Assembly (NCBI GenBank): GCA_011800155.1
Contig: CM022374.1
Span: 558,001-622,000, forward strand
Length of the DNA: 64,000 nt
Direction of reading: 5' to 3'
Source of the DNA: Flammulina velutipes
Lineage: Eukaryota; Basidiomycota; Agaricomycetes; Agaricales; Physalacriaceae
Position numbers and translations under genes: made by a program. Below the pieces are notes generated by a model. The model was not told where the DNA came from and did no database searches. It saw only the letters and a list, made by a program, of their open reading frames with translations. Every line of letters begins with the position of its first letter. Position 1 is the stretch's first letter. Shown piece by piece: positions 12,255 through 23,089 of this stretch.

Positions 12255-13204
12255 ATGCCCAGAGCCGCCTCTGAAAAGTCGCAGTCGCCGTCCATGTCGT
12301 CGTCGGGGATGGCAAAGAAGAAACACGTCTGTCCGACGTGCGAGCGTGGCTTTACGACGTCGGGACACCTAGCACGCCATTCGCGAGTCCACACTGGAGA
12401 GCGAAACCATAAATGTCCTTTCCCTGGATGCGAAACACGATGCTCGCGCCAGGATAACCTTCAACAGCAGTAAGTCTGTCCTCCATGTGCGTGGAATTGT
12501 GCTGATCATGCAACCGCAGCTACAGAATACATCTCTCGCCTGGCTCGCGCAGGAACAGTGCACGGTCTGCGATCTCGCGTGTGCTCAACGCGCCTGCTCA
12601 GCCCAAGAAGGAAGACTCGCCCCCGCCTGCGCTCGAACCCGCGCGCGTCTATTCGTCCCACTCGCCCCCGCCAGACTCTCCTCCACCGCTCACCCACGCG
12701 ACGCTCTCCCCGGCAACGTCCGCGACGACGAGCACCTATTACGAGAGTGCCAATAACGGAAGTGGCGGTTATACCTACGTTCACACTACTCCCACGCCAT
12801 CTCCTCCGTTCTCGGCTCATTCGCTGCATCACCAGCACCACCAGCAGCATCCGCACCATCACAATCCCCAGCTCAGCCCCCTGCAGAGCCCCCATCCCCT
12901 TGCACATCAGCAATCCCAGCAGCATCTTTCCCATTCCCTGCCTCCGCCCCTTACTCATTCCCATCACCAGTACGACTCTACGTCCAGACACAGCATTGCA
13001 CATATATCCCCGCCCAGTCCAGATAGCTCCAGCGGTCCGCCGACGCCGTATCAGGCGTATTCCCAGGAAAGCTATGCCCATCCCCATCCCCGATACGACA
13101 GCCCGCCTCCGGTCCTCGCTCCCTTGCGCGGTGTCGAAGGCCGGGGATACTATAGCTACGCTCCCAACCCATCCACCGACTGGCGCGCCAAAGGCATGAT
13201 GTAG
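12255..13204 (+). CDS. C2H2 zinc-finger transcription factor, Nrg1-like
   Basis: Exons are 12255-12469 and 12520-13204 (299 residues, 50-nt intron). Two adjacent C2H2 fingers occupy residues 26-46 (C26, C29, H42, H46) and 54-76 (C54, C59, H72, H76). They are joined by the linker H-T-G-E-R-N-H. The blocks C-x-x-C-x-R-G-F-T-T-S-G-H-L-A-R-H and S-R-x-D-N-x-x-Q-H-Y-R match yeast Nrg1, a glucose- and stress-linked repressor. The rest is Ser/Pro/His/Gln-rich and looks disordered. DNA binding is well supported; repression and target genes are inferred from the family. The intron splits the second finger, and the finger is only complete when it is removed. Confidence 0.85.
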
Positions 13205-13499
13205 CGTCTCTCTTATTCTTCTTCTCTCGTCTCTACCCATAACTTATATCTCTGTATTATCATACTAGATATTTCCTGTACTTTTACAGTTTGTCACATA
13301 GTTTACCCCCATCCGTTCTTCGTTCAATGCGCGCATGCATCCCATTTATATTACCCCGGCTTTTTGTTGCAAAAACTTGTTCTCGTTCATGACCACCATC
13401 ACCCGACGTCCTGTTCGTATTCAATCGCGAGCATCAGCTTGATCTGGTGGATGCCGAGAAGCGAGGGATCCTACGACCGCCCCCGTACAGTATCCCGTC
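13205..13499. other. 3' flank of the Nrg1-like gene
   Basis: AT-rich sequence follows the stop codon and probably holds the 3' UTR. No further feature was seen. Confidence 0.4.
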
Positions 13500-14440
13500 C
13501 CGCACAGCTTTCATCGTTCTATTTCAAATCCATCCCCGTGGCGCTGCGCAAAGATTTCGTCAAGGTATTGTTAGGCAAATATCCCCAGACGATGATCCCG
13601 ACGCCGTGTCTCCTCCCTGCCCAGCTCACGTCTTCCCATCCCGGGCAGACCTCCGAGCCGCCCATTCTGCGTTCGTAGCCATCGTCCTTGATCCCAAAAA
13701 ATGGCCCCCCCATCGCCCCGTCGGTGAATCCATCCACGGACATATCGATCACCTCGCACCAAGCAAGGTTCTTCACTGAGCGCTCCTGGATTTGTTTCAA
13801 TCTAGGGCGGTGATGTCGTTGGATTGGGAGACGATGATTAGGAGGGCTACGCAGTTGGAGAATGAGATGGGGATGGGTTGGTAGAGGAGGTTTTGGATGG
13901 GCTGTTGAGTGATCGGGGGATCCCGCCGTTGGTTGGTGCGGAGGAGAGGGCGCGGAGGATATATTTGAGAAGGCGTTAAGGTTTGGGTCGGAATTCCGTG
14001 TCTAGGACATACTACTACAGGAGGATACCTTGAATACAACTAGTACCGGCAAATACCGCGTCAATGTTACCACGCGACTTGTTCATGATCACCACTCGGC
14101 GTGCGAGATGTATTCTACCCATCGTCCGCCATCCAAAGCCGTAAAATCTCATGGCAACAAGATCGACTCGATGTGCTTGACACTGAACATGCTGAGTTCT
14201 TCGTGGGGCGCTCTTGGATGTAAGGTTTCCGAGGGTTTTGGGCATCCTGTGGATTGGGACACGAAGTTCTCGGTTTTGAGGATTGTTTTGTGGGCAAATA
14301 GGCGGGCGGGCGAGATACAGCTTGATGTGCTTTTGAAGGACCAGGGGTTTCCTGTATGGGGATGGGTGGAGGAGAAGTGGAGTGGTTAGTGGGTGATGGG
14401 GAGGATAGCGTGGAGAAGTTTATTGAGGAGACGGTTTTGT
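13500..14440 (-). pseudogene. Decayed minus-strand gene of unknown family
   Basis: Three stretches on the minus strand read like protein but sit in different frames. At 13800-13519 the stretch includes G-F-T-D-G-A-M-G-G-P-F-F-G and G-V-G-I-I-V-W-G-Y-L-P. Around 13900-13830 it includes S-N-C-V-A-L-L-I-I-V-S-Q. Around 14340-14110 it includes K-H-I-E-S-I-L-L-P, then an in-frame TGA, then D-F-T-A-L-D-G-G-R-W-V-E-Y-I. Their order and spacing fit one gene broken by at least two frameshifts and a stop. No domain was recognised, and an intact gene with unusual introns is not excluded. Confidence 0.4.
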
Positions 14441-15636
14441 TTGGGTTGGAGTATAGTAAGTAGGTAATATGTGGGTCATTAGTTAATTGAATTTCTTGCT
14501 GATGCGCTTGGTTTGGGAAGTAGGATGTGCTTTGTAACTGGAATATTGTTTTCTGCGTTTTGGTTTGGAGGCTATCGTGTTATCGCCGCCGTGACCACGA
14601 AACCCGCTTGTATAAGTATGCGCCAGCGTGAGGGTATCTTTTGATATGTATGGATACGGATGTGTATATTAGTAGGGTCGCACCGTGCTGAATGCGGTAT
14701 GATGCGTAAAGTGGTAGGGGATCAGTGGCGCCTTCACGACTCGCGACGTATGTCCGATCGTGGTCATGTTATGAATGTTCCCATGAGAGGTTTGGATAAA
14801 TTCATGTCTTTGGCATTTGACATATGGGGGATGTGCTAACGTAAGGATCGTAGGACTTTACTATCTTGAACTTTCTGTGTTCGTAGAGGCTTTGACCTGG
14901 GGAAGGATCGTCAGGTGAAGGTCACGGGGTCGTGAACGTTTTGACCTCTCGTCAATGGACCAGGATTGAGCTTGAGCTTGAGTATTTGTGTTGTTTAATC
15001 CGTCTAGAGCCGAAGCAATGTAGAGTATCATCAGCATCTGTTGGTTGGACTTGAACGTATCTATGTGATGACCCAGGAGGAATGATAAAACAAATTTATT
15101 ATACGTCGGTGATGGGCTTCTAGACTGCGGTGGGCGCAGAAGCGCTGGTTCACGTCATTGACTCTGAGCGGATTTTACAAGTGGGGGATGGATGGGTGGT
15201 AAGTAAAGGGAGTTTGTGCGTCGAGGATCGCGTTTCCCTGAGGAATCATGATTGCCAGGAACAGGGACTCGTACTTTAAATGAAGAGTATATAGAGCATG
15301 TAGCGACGACGAAAGACTCTGAGAGATATGGCGAGCTCAGAAGAGGTCGATGTTTGACCGACTGCCATGGTGAAGGAATGAAACAGATGGAGCGCCTGGC
15401 CGAGTTTCCTATTTGAGGTGGAGATTGAGCCACGTGCAACGTGCTCAAACTTGACCAGAACTCGACGGGTCCACCTTTTGTTGTTCTTGCATCTACGCTC
15501 ATTTTCTTTTTGTTTCTCGCCGGACGCCGGAAGGAGGAACACTGCTGTTGTGGATTTGTGTATTGGGTGCGTTGCTGTCGACTTTTTGTGATTCTCGACA
15601 GCTCATTTCGTGTCCCAGCGCTCTAGCACTGTGACC
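14441..15636. other. Intergenic, no gene supported
   Basis: About 1.2 kb upstream of the Ser/Pro-rich gene. Only short frames are present and none is convincing. It probably contains the promoter of the downstream gene. Confidence 0.45.
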
Positions 15637-18600
15637 ATGCCACTGTTAGGGATGTTCTCCAAGAAGCCCAAGCAGGGAAAGCGAAGCGATGTGAATAGTA
15701 CGACGAGTCTTCACAGTACGGAATCGACCGTGGAGTCGTCGTCGCCCACGACCGAGTACATCCGCGCGGACAGAGGCATGCCATCGAGCCCCAACGGTCG
15801 CAGCCATCTGCATCCCAACGACGCCCGATCTCCCACTCGCAGTGTGTATCCAACGGCGGGCACCTCCAATCCATCGTCCAGCAAACTTCGCCTGTTCGGT
15901 CGCAAAAAGGGCTCCATCGCTGGCTCTGTCGCCTCCGACCGAAGGAGCACATCGCTCGAGGACACAGACTCGCAGCTCCCACCGGCTCGCCCGTCATTCG
16001 CTGCATACGGCGACACCGACAAATCCCTCTCGACGCGTTCGCTACCGGCCAAAGCCGAAGCGTCCTTCAATTCCCCGCCAGCGAGTCCGACATCACGCCA
16101 GCCAAAACGCCCATTCTTCAATTGGTCAAAGTCAGCTAATGCTACGCCTTCAAAACCCGCGGCAAAGGGATCTACGCTAGCGCCCCCTTCGTTGGATGAT
16201 CCTTCGTCCTTTAACCTCAAGTCATTCCGCCATGTGCGCCCCCCGTCTCCCAGCCACTCTGTATCGTCTTCCGCGTCGCTGAGTCCGCCGATGCCAGTTG
16301 GGACCCGGCCTCGAGGCGCGAGTACAGCCTCCGATTCGTCACAGCGGATATCCGTCGCTGCGTTTCGCGAGGCCCAGGCCAGGCGCAGTGCGGCAGGCTC
16401 CCCGGCCCCCTCCCTCCGCTCTCAAAGTCCTCACGGCGTCCCTATTCGCGCTCCCAGTCCTCATGCCTTGGGTCAACGGTCCATGCCTCATGTCAATGTC
16501 AATGTCAAAAACCTTCCCCGCAGCCGGTATGATTCTGATACTTCGGAGGAGGACGAGGAGGAAGAAAGCGACGAGGACGAGGAACAACCCTCATTGGTTA
16601 GACGACGAAGAACGGTGACGCAGCGGCATGACGCAAAATCTGGGCCTGCCAGTGATAGATTTCGCGCCACGAGGTCGGAAATGGGCCATGGGCGTATGGA
16701 CGAAGATGAGGTTCCTACTGTTACCCCTCGGTCTACGGCGCGCCAGAGAGCGAGCAAGTCTACGAGCGCAATGGCGCCGAGTCCTGCTGCAAGGAGGGCA
16801 TCCCAAATTGCGAATCTGCCAGGTAGGTTGTCGTCATTCCGTATGAACGTTCACTAAAGATGTGATGCATAGAACTTCCACGGCAGCAAATCAGAGACGC
16901 GCCCTCCAACCCCACGAAAGGTCGTGTTGGTACGTGTGACAAGTTCGCTGTCTGTCATTCCTTCTGACGCTTCTTCCTTAGAACCTCCCCGACGAAGTAC
17001 CATGTCCTCCGATTCTTCGTCTGACTCTGACGACGACGCGCCTCTCGCTCGTCTTATCCCTCCTCGTCGACCTGGGAGTGCCATGTCGAATAACTCCAAC
17101 AGGTCCAACAGGTCGAATGTCGGCTCAAAACCTCTTATTGACATCAACACTGTCATTGCCCAGCCTCCGAAGAAGGCAGGATCCACCCTCAACTCCCCGT
17201 CTGCCGCGTTTACGCCAGGAGCGACATTACTATCGAGTGGCATGACGTCTACGTCGCCACCTTCAAAATTCGTCTCTCCGCCTGGGTCTCCCGTCAAACC
17301 GTCCCGCTTGCTATCGCCTATTGATACGAGGAGCCCGGAGTTGGCTATGCGGAAGGCACCTATACGGAAGGGAACTGGGGATTCGGGATTCCTGTCTCCT
17401 GGGAATACGAGAGTCTCTAGTCCGGATTCGATGTCGTCTCCGGAATTGCCGATATCGCGTCGACCTGGGATGCAGAAAGAGGAGAGTAGGGAGGTTTTGC
17501 CGCCAGCTGCGTTTAGTAGGACGTCGCCTAGAAACGACATACAGAAACAGCCTCTGGTCACTCAACCGAATCCTAGTCAGCCGAATCCTAGTCGTCCCAT
17601 CGGACATCGTAGGGCGTCGAGTGATGTTCCTCCGCCTCGATCGACTAGTATGTCTGATGGGATGAGTGATCTTGCGTCCATGCTTGGTGGTGGGATACGG
17701 CTCATCAGCAAGAATGGGGAGAGCGAGTCGAGCGACGAGGAGGATGACTATGGGAGCAAGCATGATGATGATGATGACGGGGAGGACAAGGCGACGTTCA
17801 AGCCTATCCCCATCCAGAGGAGGGAGCCTCCGCCTGCGTTCAGTGTTACTTCTCGACCGCAGCATAAATCGAACGAGAGTCTTTCTACGACGAAGAGTAA
17901 TTCTAGGGGGGCTAGTAGTGATCCGCCGCCGATTGCGGATCGACGTAGTGGGACAAGTACCGCCTCGTCGTCGACCAAGCCCGCCCTTGCGCCGAAGCCT
18001 GTCCTTGCGCCCCGCCAGCGCAGTAGTACTATGATGCCAACGAGCGGATCCACCCCGGTGTCGCTTGACGTTCCTCGTCAACGACCGGCAACGTCTAATG
18101 TCATTAACCCGCGCCCGAGGAGCTCGTCGATGATGCCCATGCAACCGCTGGCCACGAAGCCGTTCGCGAGTCCTGCGAGCTCGACTGGAGATTCGAGTAG
18201 TGGGATGCAGCCTTTGACTCCGAGGGACGGGAGTGATATTACTGGGAGCGCGAGCGCGAGTGGCAAATCTTCTGATCTTTCTGGCAAGGGACACGCGAAG
18301 AGGAGGAGCGTGAGCTTTGAGGATAGTAAGAAGGAGAAGGATAAGAAGGAGCTGACGAGGCGACGGAATGAGGCTAAGGCTGCTATTGATGTGTGTTTCT
18401 TTCTTTTTGCTTTGGGTTATGGTGGTGCTAAATTGTTTCTTTTTGTAGTTGGGCAACGTTGTCAATGGCCGAGGTCCCATCATGGACGAGGACGAGGAGA
18501 CGCCTGTGAACCAAGCGCCGCTCTTCCCTCAGCAGACGGGCTGGGGCATGCCGATGATGAACATGCCTATGAACATGGGGATGAACATGAACATGAACAT

Positions 18601-19218
18601 GCCGATGAACATGAACATGAACATGATGATGCCCAACCAGATGCTGAGTCCTGCGCACTTTATGCCTCCGCCGGCGGATCCTGCGTACATGGCTGCGCAC
18701 CAGCAGGCGATGATGATGGCGAAGCAGGCGTACCAGATTGCGGTTGCGCAGCAGGCTATGGCTGTTGCTGCTGATGAGTGGGAGCGGCAGTCGTCTATGG
18801 GGGGGTCTTGGAGGGGGGAGTGTGTATGGGGGTGGGGGGAGTGTGTATGGTGGGGGTGGTGGGGGAGGGTGGGGGAGTCAGTCGATGTATGGGGGGATGG
18901 GGGGTGGTGGTGGGGCGAGGAGTGAGTATGGTGGTGGGTGGGGCTCGTCACAGTCTGTGTATGGGATGAGGGCGAGTGGTTCGGGAGCGAAAAGTGCGTA
19001 TGGGGGGTGATAGTCGGTCACGCCAGAGCTCGAGCTATTTCCCTACGCTTCCTCCTATGCCGAGCAGTGGGATGTCGACGAGTGGGTCGAAGCCTGGGAC
19101 GCGGACGCGTACTGTGAGTCAACCTGCGAGTCCGGCGAAGCGGCCTAGTAGTCCGGGTGCTAGTGGGAAGAAGAGACAAGGTGGAGCGCCGCCTTCGAGC
19201 TGGAGACCGGGGATGTGA
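15637..19218 (+). CDS. Large Ser/Pro-rich disordered protein, C-terminus with two apparent frameshifts
   Basis: Exons are 15637-16822, 16873-16929, 16982-18390 and 18449 onward; the ends of the first three and the start of the fourth keep frame. The product is mostly Ser/Pro/Arg with acidic patches (D-T-S-E-E-D-E-E-E-E) and looks disordered. The last exon encodes a Met/Asn tract of M-N-M-P-M-N-M-G type, then a Gly-rich tail. Glycine-rich sequence (Y-G-G-G-G-S-V-Y-G) continues only after a frame change near 18797-18850. A second change near 19000-19005 is needed to reach a Ser/Pro-rich end (S-S-W-R-P-G-M) at 19218. Both changes lie in G runs. Function is not recognised. Confidence 0.65.
18547..18632 (+). 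repeat. ATGAAC/ATGCC coding repeat (Met/Asn tract)
   Basis: Imperfect tandem hexanucleotides based on ATGAAC encode alternating Met and Asn within the last exon of the Ser/Pro-rich gene. Such a tract is likely to vary in length between strains. Confidence 0.7.
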
Positions 19219-19840
19219 ACTTGTCATAGAGAATGTCGCTCGTTTCTTTTTTGTTGGACTGGACTTTTTTTTTTATATTTTTATTTACAGTGGTGCACGT
19301 CCGTTTATTGTTAGCATGTCCTGGGACAGTCTCGACCATTTGTATATACCTCATTCACTCACCGACATCATACCATACAGATTAATTCAACTATTTACAA
19401 AGAGCTTGGGGGATGGTTTTGGGGGAGGACGTGATGTGTGGCTAAGAAAGAAATACGCGTATAATGTAGGATGTGTAAGTGGGGGAAGGCGACAATGAGA
19501 GTGAAGAGACAGCAATCGCGATGCTACGGCATAGATGATGGTAGTAGTCAAGCTATAGATAATGAGTAATAACATGAAGTTCTCTTTCAAAGTGATTCAG
19601 CAACATATTACGTGCTTAGAACTCAAGAAGATTGCGCCACATGAAACGCCGGCCGATCCACGGCACACGTGACTCATTGCTCAGCTAGGCGTGACGCGGG
19701 AAAACTCGACTTTGCTGATTTCAATCCTGTCTCTCACCACCACGTTCTCTCGACTCCTCCGTCCTTCGCGATATCGCTGGCTTGTCGCTGCTCCGATTCC
19801 GTTTCAACTAGAAAAGAGACAGTACAGCACAGAAAAACCA
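19219..19840. promoter_or_regulatory. Intergenic region and TRR1 promoter
   Basis: These 622 bp hold the 3' UTR of the Ser/Pro-rich gene and the promoter of TRR1. The distal part is AT-rich with a T tract. The only recognisable site is the TGACTCA at 19670-19676, listed separately. Confidence 0.45.
19670..19676 (+). promoter_or_regulatory. AP-1/Yap1-type site upstream of TRR1
   Basis: TGACTCA, overlapping the end of ACACGTGAC, lies about 165 bp upstream of the TRR1 start codon. In other fungi thioredoxin reductase genes are induced by AP-1-like factors (Yap1) under oxidative stress. The link here is by motif and gene identity only; a Gcn4-type factor could bind the same sequence. Confidence 0.4.
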
Positions 19841-20919
19841 ATGCATTCAAAAGTTGTATGTACCCTGATACGATTTCCCCATCTACTTGATCAGTAACAA
19901 CTCTAACAGGTTATCATCGGGTCTGGCCCTGCTGGGCACACTGCTGCCATATACCTGGCGCGCGCGAACCTCGAGCCTGTCCTTTTCGAAGGTTTCATGG
20001 CTAACGGCTTCGCCGCTGGCGGCCAGCTCACCACCACCACCGACGTCGAGAACTTCCCCGGGTTCCCCTCTGGGATTCTTGGTCCGGAACTCATGGACAA
20101 GTTCCGCGAACAGAGTATTCGGTTTGGCACGAATATTATCACGGAGACGGTGTCCAAGATCGACCTCTCACGCCGTCCGTTCCGGTACTGGCGCGAGATG
20201 CAGGAGGATGGAGAGCCGGAGACGGCGGACACTGTGATTATTGCGACTGGTGCCAGTGCCAAGCGTCTCAACCTTCCCGGGGAATCGACTTATTGGCAGA
20301 GTGGGATCAGTGCGTGCGCGGTGTGTGACGGCGCCGTCCCCATCTTCCGGAACAAACCCCTCGCGGTTATTGGTGGTGGAGACTCTGCTGCTGAGGAAGC
20401 CACCTGCAAGTCCCCTCACACGTCCCACCTTGTTATCTCGCTTATTCTTTTTCAGATTTGACGAAATACGGTTCGCACGTCTATGTCCTCGTCCGTCGCG
20501 ACGAACTCCGCGCGTCCAAGATCATGGCCAAACGTCTCTTGAACAACCCCAAAGTCACCGTTCTGTGGAATACGACCGCTACGGAGTGTCAAGGTGACGG
20601 TTCGTTGCTCAAGAACCTGCGTATCAAGAACGTCGTGACTGGCGAGGAGAAGGACCTTGCCGTCAATGGACTTTTCTATGCGATTGGCCACGAGCCCGCT
20701 ACGTCTATCGTTCGCTCGCAATTACAGACGGACTCGGATGGGTATATTATTACGGTTCCGGGAACGACGCAGACGAGCGTGAAGGGTGTGTTCGCAGCTG
20801 GTGATGTGCAGGATAAGAGGTACAGGCAGGCTATTACGAGTGCTGGTAGTGGATGTATGGCTGCATTAGAGGTTGAGAAGCTGATTGCTGAGGAGGAGGA
20901 GCTTGGGGAAGAGGCGTAA
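19841..20919 (+). CDS. TRR1: Thioredoxin reductase (NADPH)
   Basis: This low-molecular-weight FAD enzyme passes electrons from NADPH to thioredoxin. Exons are 19841-19855, 19910-20405 and 20456-20919 (324 residues, normal for the family). The FAD site is G-S-G-P-A-G near residue 9. The redox pair is C-A-V-C-D (C141, C144), the NADPH site is G-G-G-D-S-A near residue 158, and the C-terminal FAD motif is V-F-A-A-G-D-V. The first exon is only 15 nt (M-H-S-K-V). The second intron (20406-20455) starts with GCAAGT, so it is a GC-AG intron; this is the splice that restores the conserved E-E-A-T-Y-L-T-K-Y-G block. No targeting signal is seen, so it is probably cytosolic. Confidence 0.95.
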
Positions 20920-21135
20920 TGGGAGTGTTTTTCGTTGTTTAGACGTATAGAAATGATATTGTAGGGTTTTATAGAAACATTGGTTGAGGTTCGTTATACT
21001 CTAGGCAATGTGCGTCTGTCTAATTCGACGAGCTCGGAATGGATCTGTGGAGAAATAGTTGAAGACAATGACGAAGATGATATCCGGCACCTTTACTTGT
21101 CTTGCCTCTTGCCATCACTCGACGCGCCTGTCAAC

Positions 21136-22880
21136 ATGGATAGTACGCTACTCATCTATCATATTTTATCTCAACGTATCCCAACCTCACTACAGACGCG
21201 ACTTGCCCCCACTGTGCCCTACCTGCAAGAAAAGGTCGTCGCATACTTGACCATCCATCCCCATATGCTGCTTACTTTCTTCCAACCAACCAAAACCTTG
21301 TTGTCTCCCAAATTGAACTCAAATCCTTCATACTTGAGGTACAGAATGAGCTGACGGACTACGATGCATACGTCGCCGGCGTCACCAGCATACTTGCCAA
21401 AGAACGCCAGGCCAGAGCGTCTTTCCTAGAAAAGCATAAACGCCTCCTCTCGCACATCCATGCTTGCCCACCCGAGATCATGTTCGAGACATTCCTCCAT
21501 TGCCTCAACGGCAATTCTGAAGCGAGGCCAAACTACTCTTTGTGTGGTCCAGAAATACCTGTCCCATGGGTGCTCTCAGCTGTATGTCGGCGATGGAGGA
21601 ACATCCTCAGGGAATCACCTTCGTACTGGACATCGTTCAAGGTCGGCTCGCAGCTGCATTTCCTCGAGGACGCTCTGCAGGTATCGAAACAGGCGCCGTT
21701 ATATCCCATCCTTGACCTCGGTAATGGCGATCCCTATGGGCCACCTTCTTGTATCCAAGCCCTCGTGAGGCATACGTCGCGCTGGAAAACCCTCGATGTT
21801 AGTGGATCACGGGACGCCTTCGTTAACCTCGGCCAACTTGGAAATCTACCCAACCTAAAAGGACTTTGTGTATCGCTTCAGGCGAGTTATGATCCAGAGG
21901 ATCACGATGTGCCCGACTTTGACGAGATTATGGATGTTTCAGCTGCCATGGTGCCCTTCACCAATTGCCCTCAACTTGAGGAGTTGACCGTCTCTTTGGC
22001 GGAAGGTATCTTATACAACGACATTATTTTCGACACCTCGTCTCTTTCCTTTCCCTGGTCAAACTTATTCAAGCTCACAGTGTCCTTTGGCGTCGACTTG
22101 AGTCATTTTGTGCGCACCCTGCTGCTCGTTTGCCATAACTTGCGCGAACTCAGTGTGCACAGTCTTTTCTACGAAGACGAAGAGAGTGATGCCGAGTCTT
22201 TCGAACCGCTACAACTCCACTCGGGCATCACATCCCTCACAGTCATCTACCCCATGGATCTCCTCCACCAGACCGACTTCCCAGCCCTTACACATCTCTC
22301 CCTCAAGGAAACCTCACCCGATGAAATCCTCCCATTCCTCTCCCGATATCCCCGCCACATCACACATTTCCAGGTCGTCCTAAAGAGAGACTCAGAAGAT
22401 GAACCGTCTGATTGGGACCCGGTGCTACACCTCCTCCCGGACATTGTTCACTTTACTGTTCGTCTCTGGGGACTTCAGAAGCAGCAGCCTTCATGGGCTA
22501 TTCTTTCCTTGTCGATAGAGAAGCAGCTGCCTCAGCTGCGGACACTCGTCGTGCACACCGAATGCCATTTGAGGAAGTTCTGCAAAGAGTGGGATATTGT
22601 TCCCCTCGTGGCGCGTCTGTGGTCAGCGCGCAAGTTGGAGATGCTTGAGATTCATTCTATGCAAGTAAGGGATGGGTGGGATCCGAGGTTCGGTCGGGAT
22701 ATGTTGGCAGTAAGCCGAAAGATCGAAAATTCCGCTACAATCAAGGCGTTATTGGGATTCAAGGCGGAAGGTCTCGAGGTTAACATAAATGATATACGTC
22801 AGTCCTTGTCTTTCTTGCTTCTCTATCCGTGCTCACGTTCTTCAGCGTTGTCTGATAGGTCGCCACTACTGTACATGTGA
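21136..22880 (+). CDS. F-box/LRR-type protein 2
   Basis: Exons are 21136-21142 (7 nt), 21196-22797 and 22846-22880 (547 residues). This is the closest relative of F-box gene 1: the F-box (P-P-E-I-M-F-E-T-F-L-H-C-L) and the Leu-rich body align throughout. The N-terminus has T-C-P-H-C-A-L-P-A, and the last exon ends D-R-S-P-L-L-Y-M. Introns are 53 and 48 nt. The second is a multiple of three without a stop, so an unspliced reading is also open, but the matching exon in the paralogues argues for splicing. It is presumably an SCF substrate receptor with unknown target. It points away from the RPN7-TRR1 block, mirroring gene 1. Confidence 0.85.
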
Positions 22881-23089
22881 CCAATGCGAAGGTCATTCCT
22901 CGCCGTCGAACCGGGAACTCTTGAGGATGTTCCTCCAACCCCAACAGGCAACCGATCTACGCCTGCATTCTTCATTTTGCCGTCCCACCCATATATTCTT
23001 TATCAAATAAATAGCAGTACATCTTCTTGTTTGCATGAATACTGTACATCTGAATCGACTTTTCCACCAACTTGTCTTGAGCTAGCTGT

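Noticed and set aside
17311..18483. 390-codon minus-strand frame opposite the Ser/Pro-rich gene
   Set aside because: Arg-rich antisense reading of Ser/Pro codons; the sense strand has the coherent splice structure.
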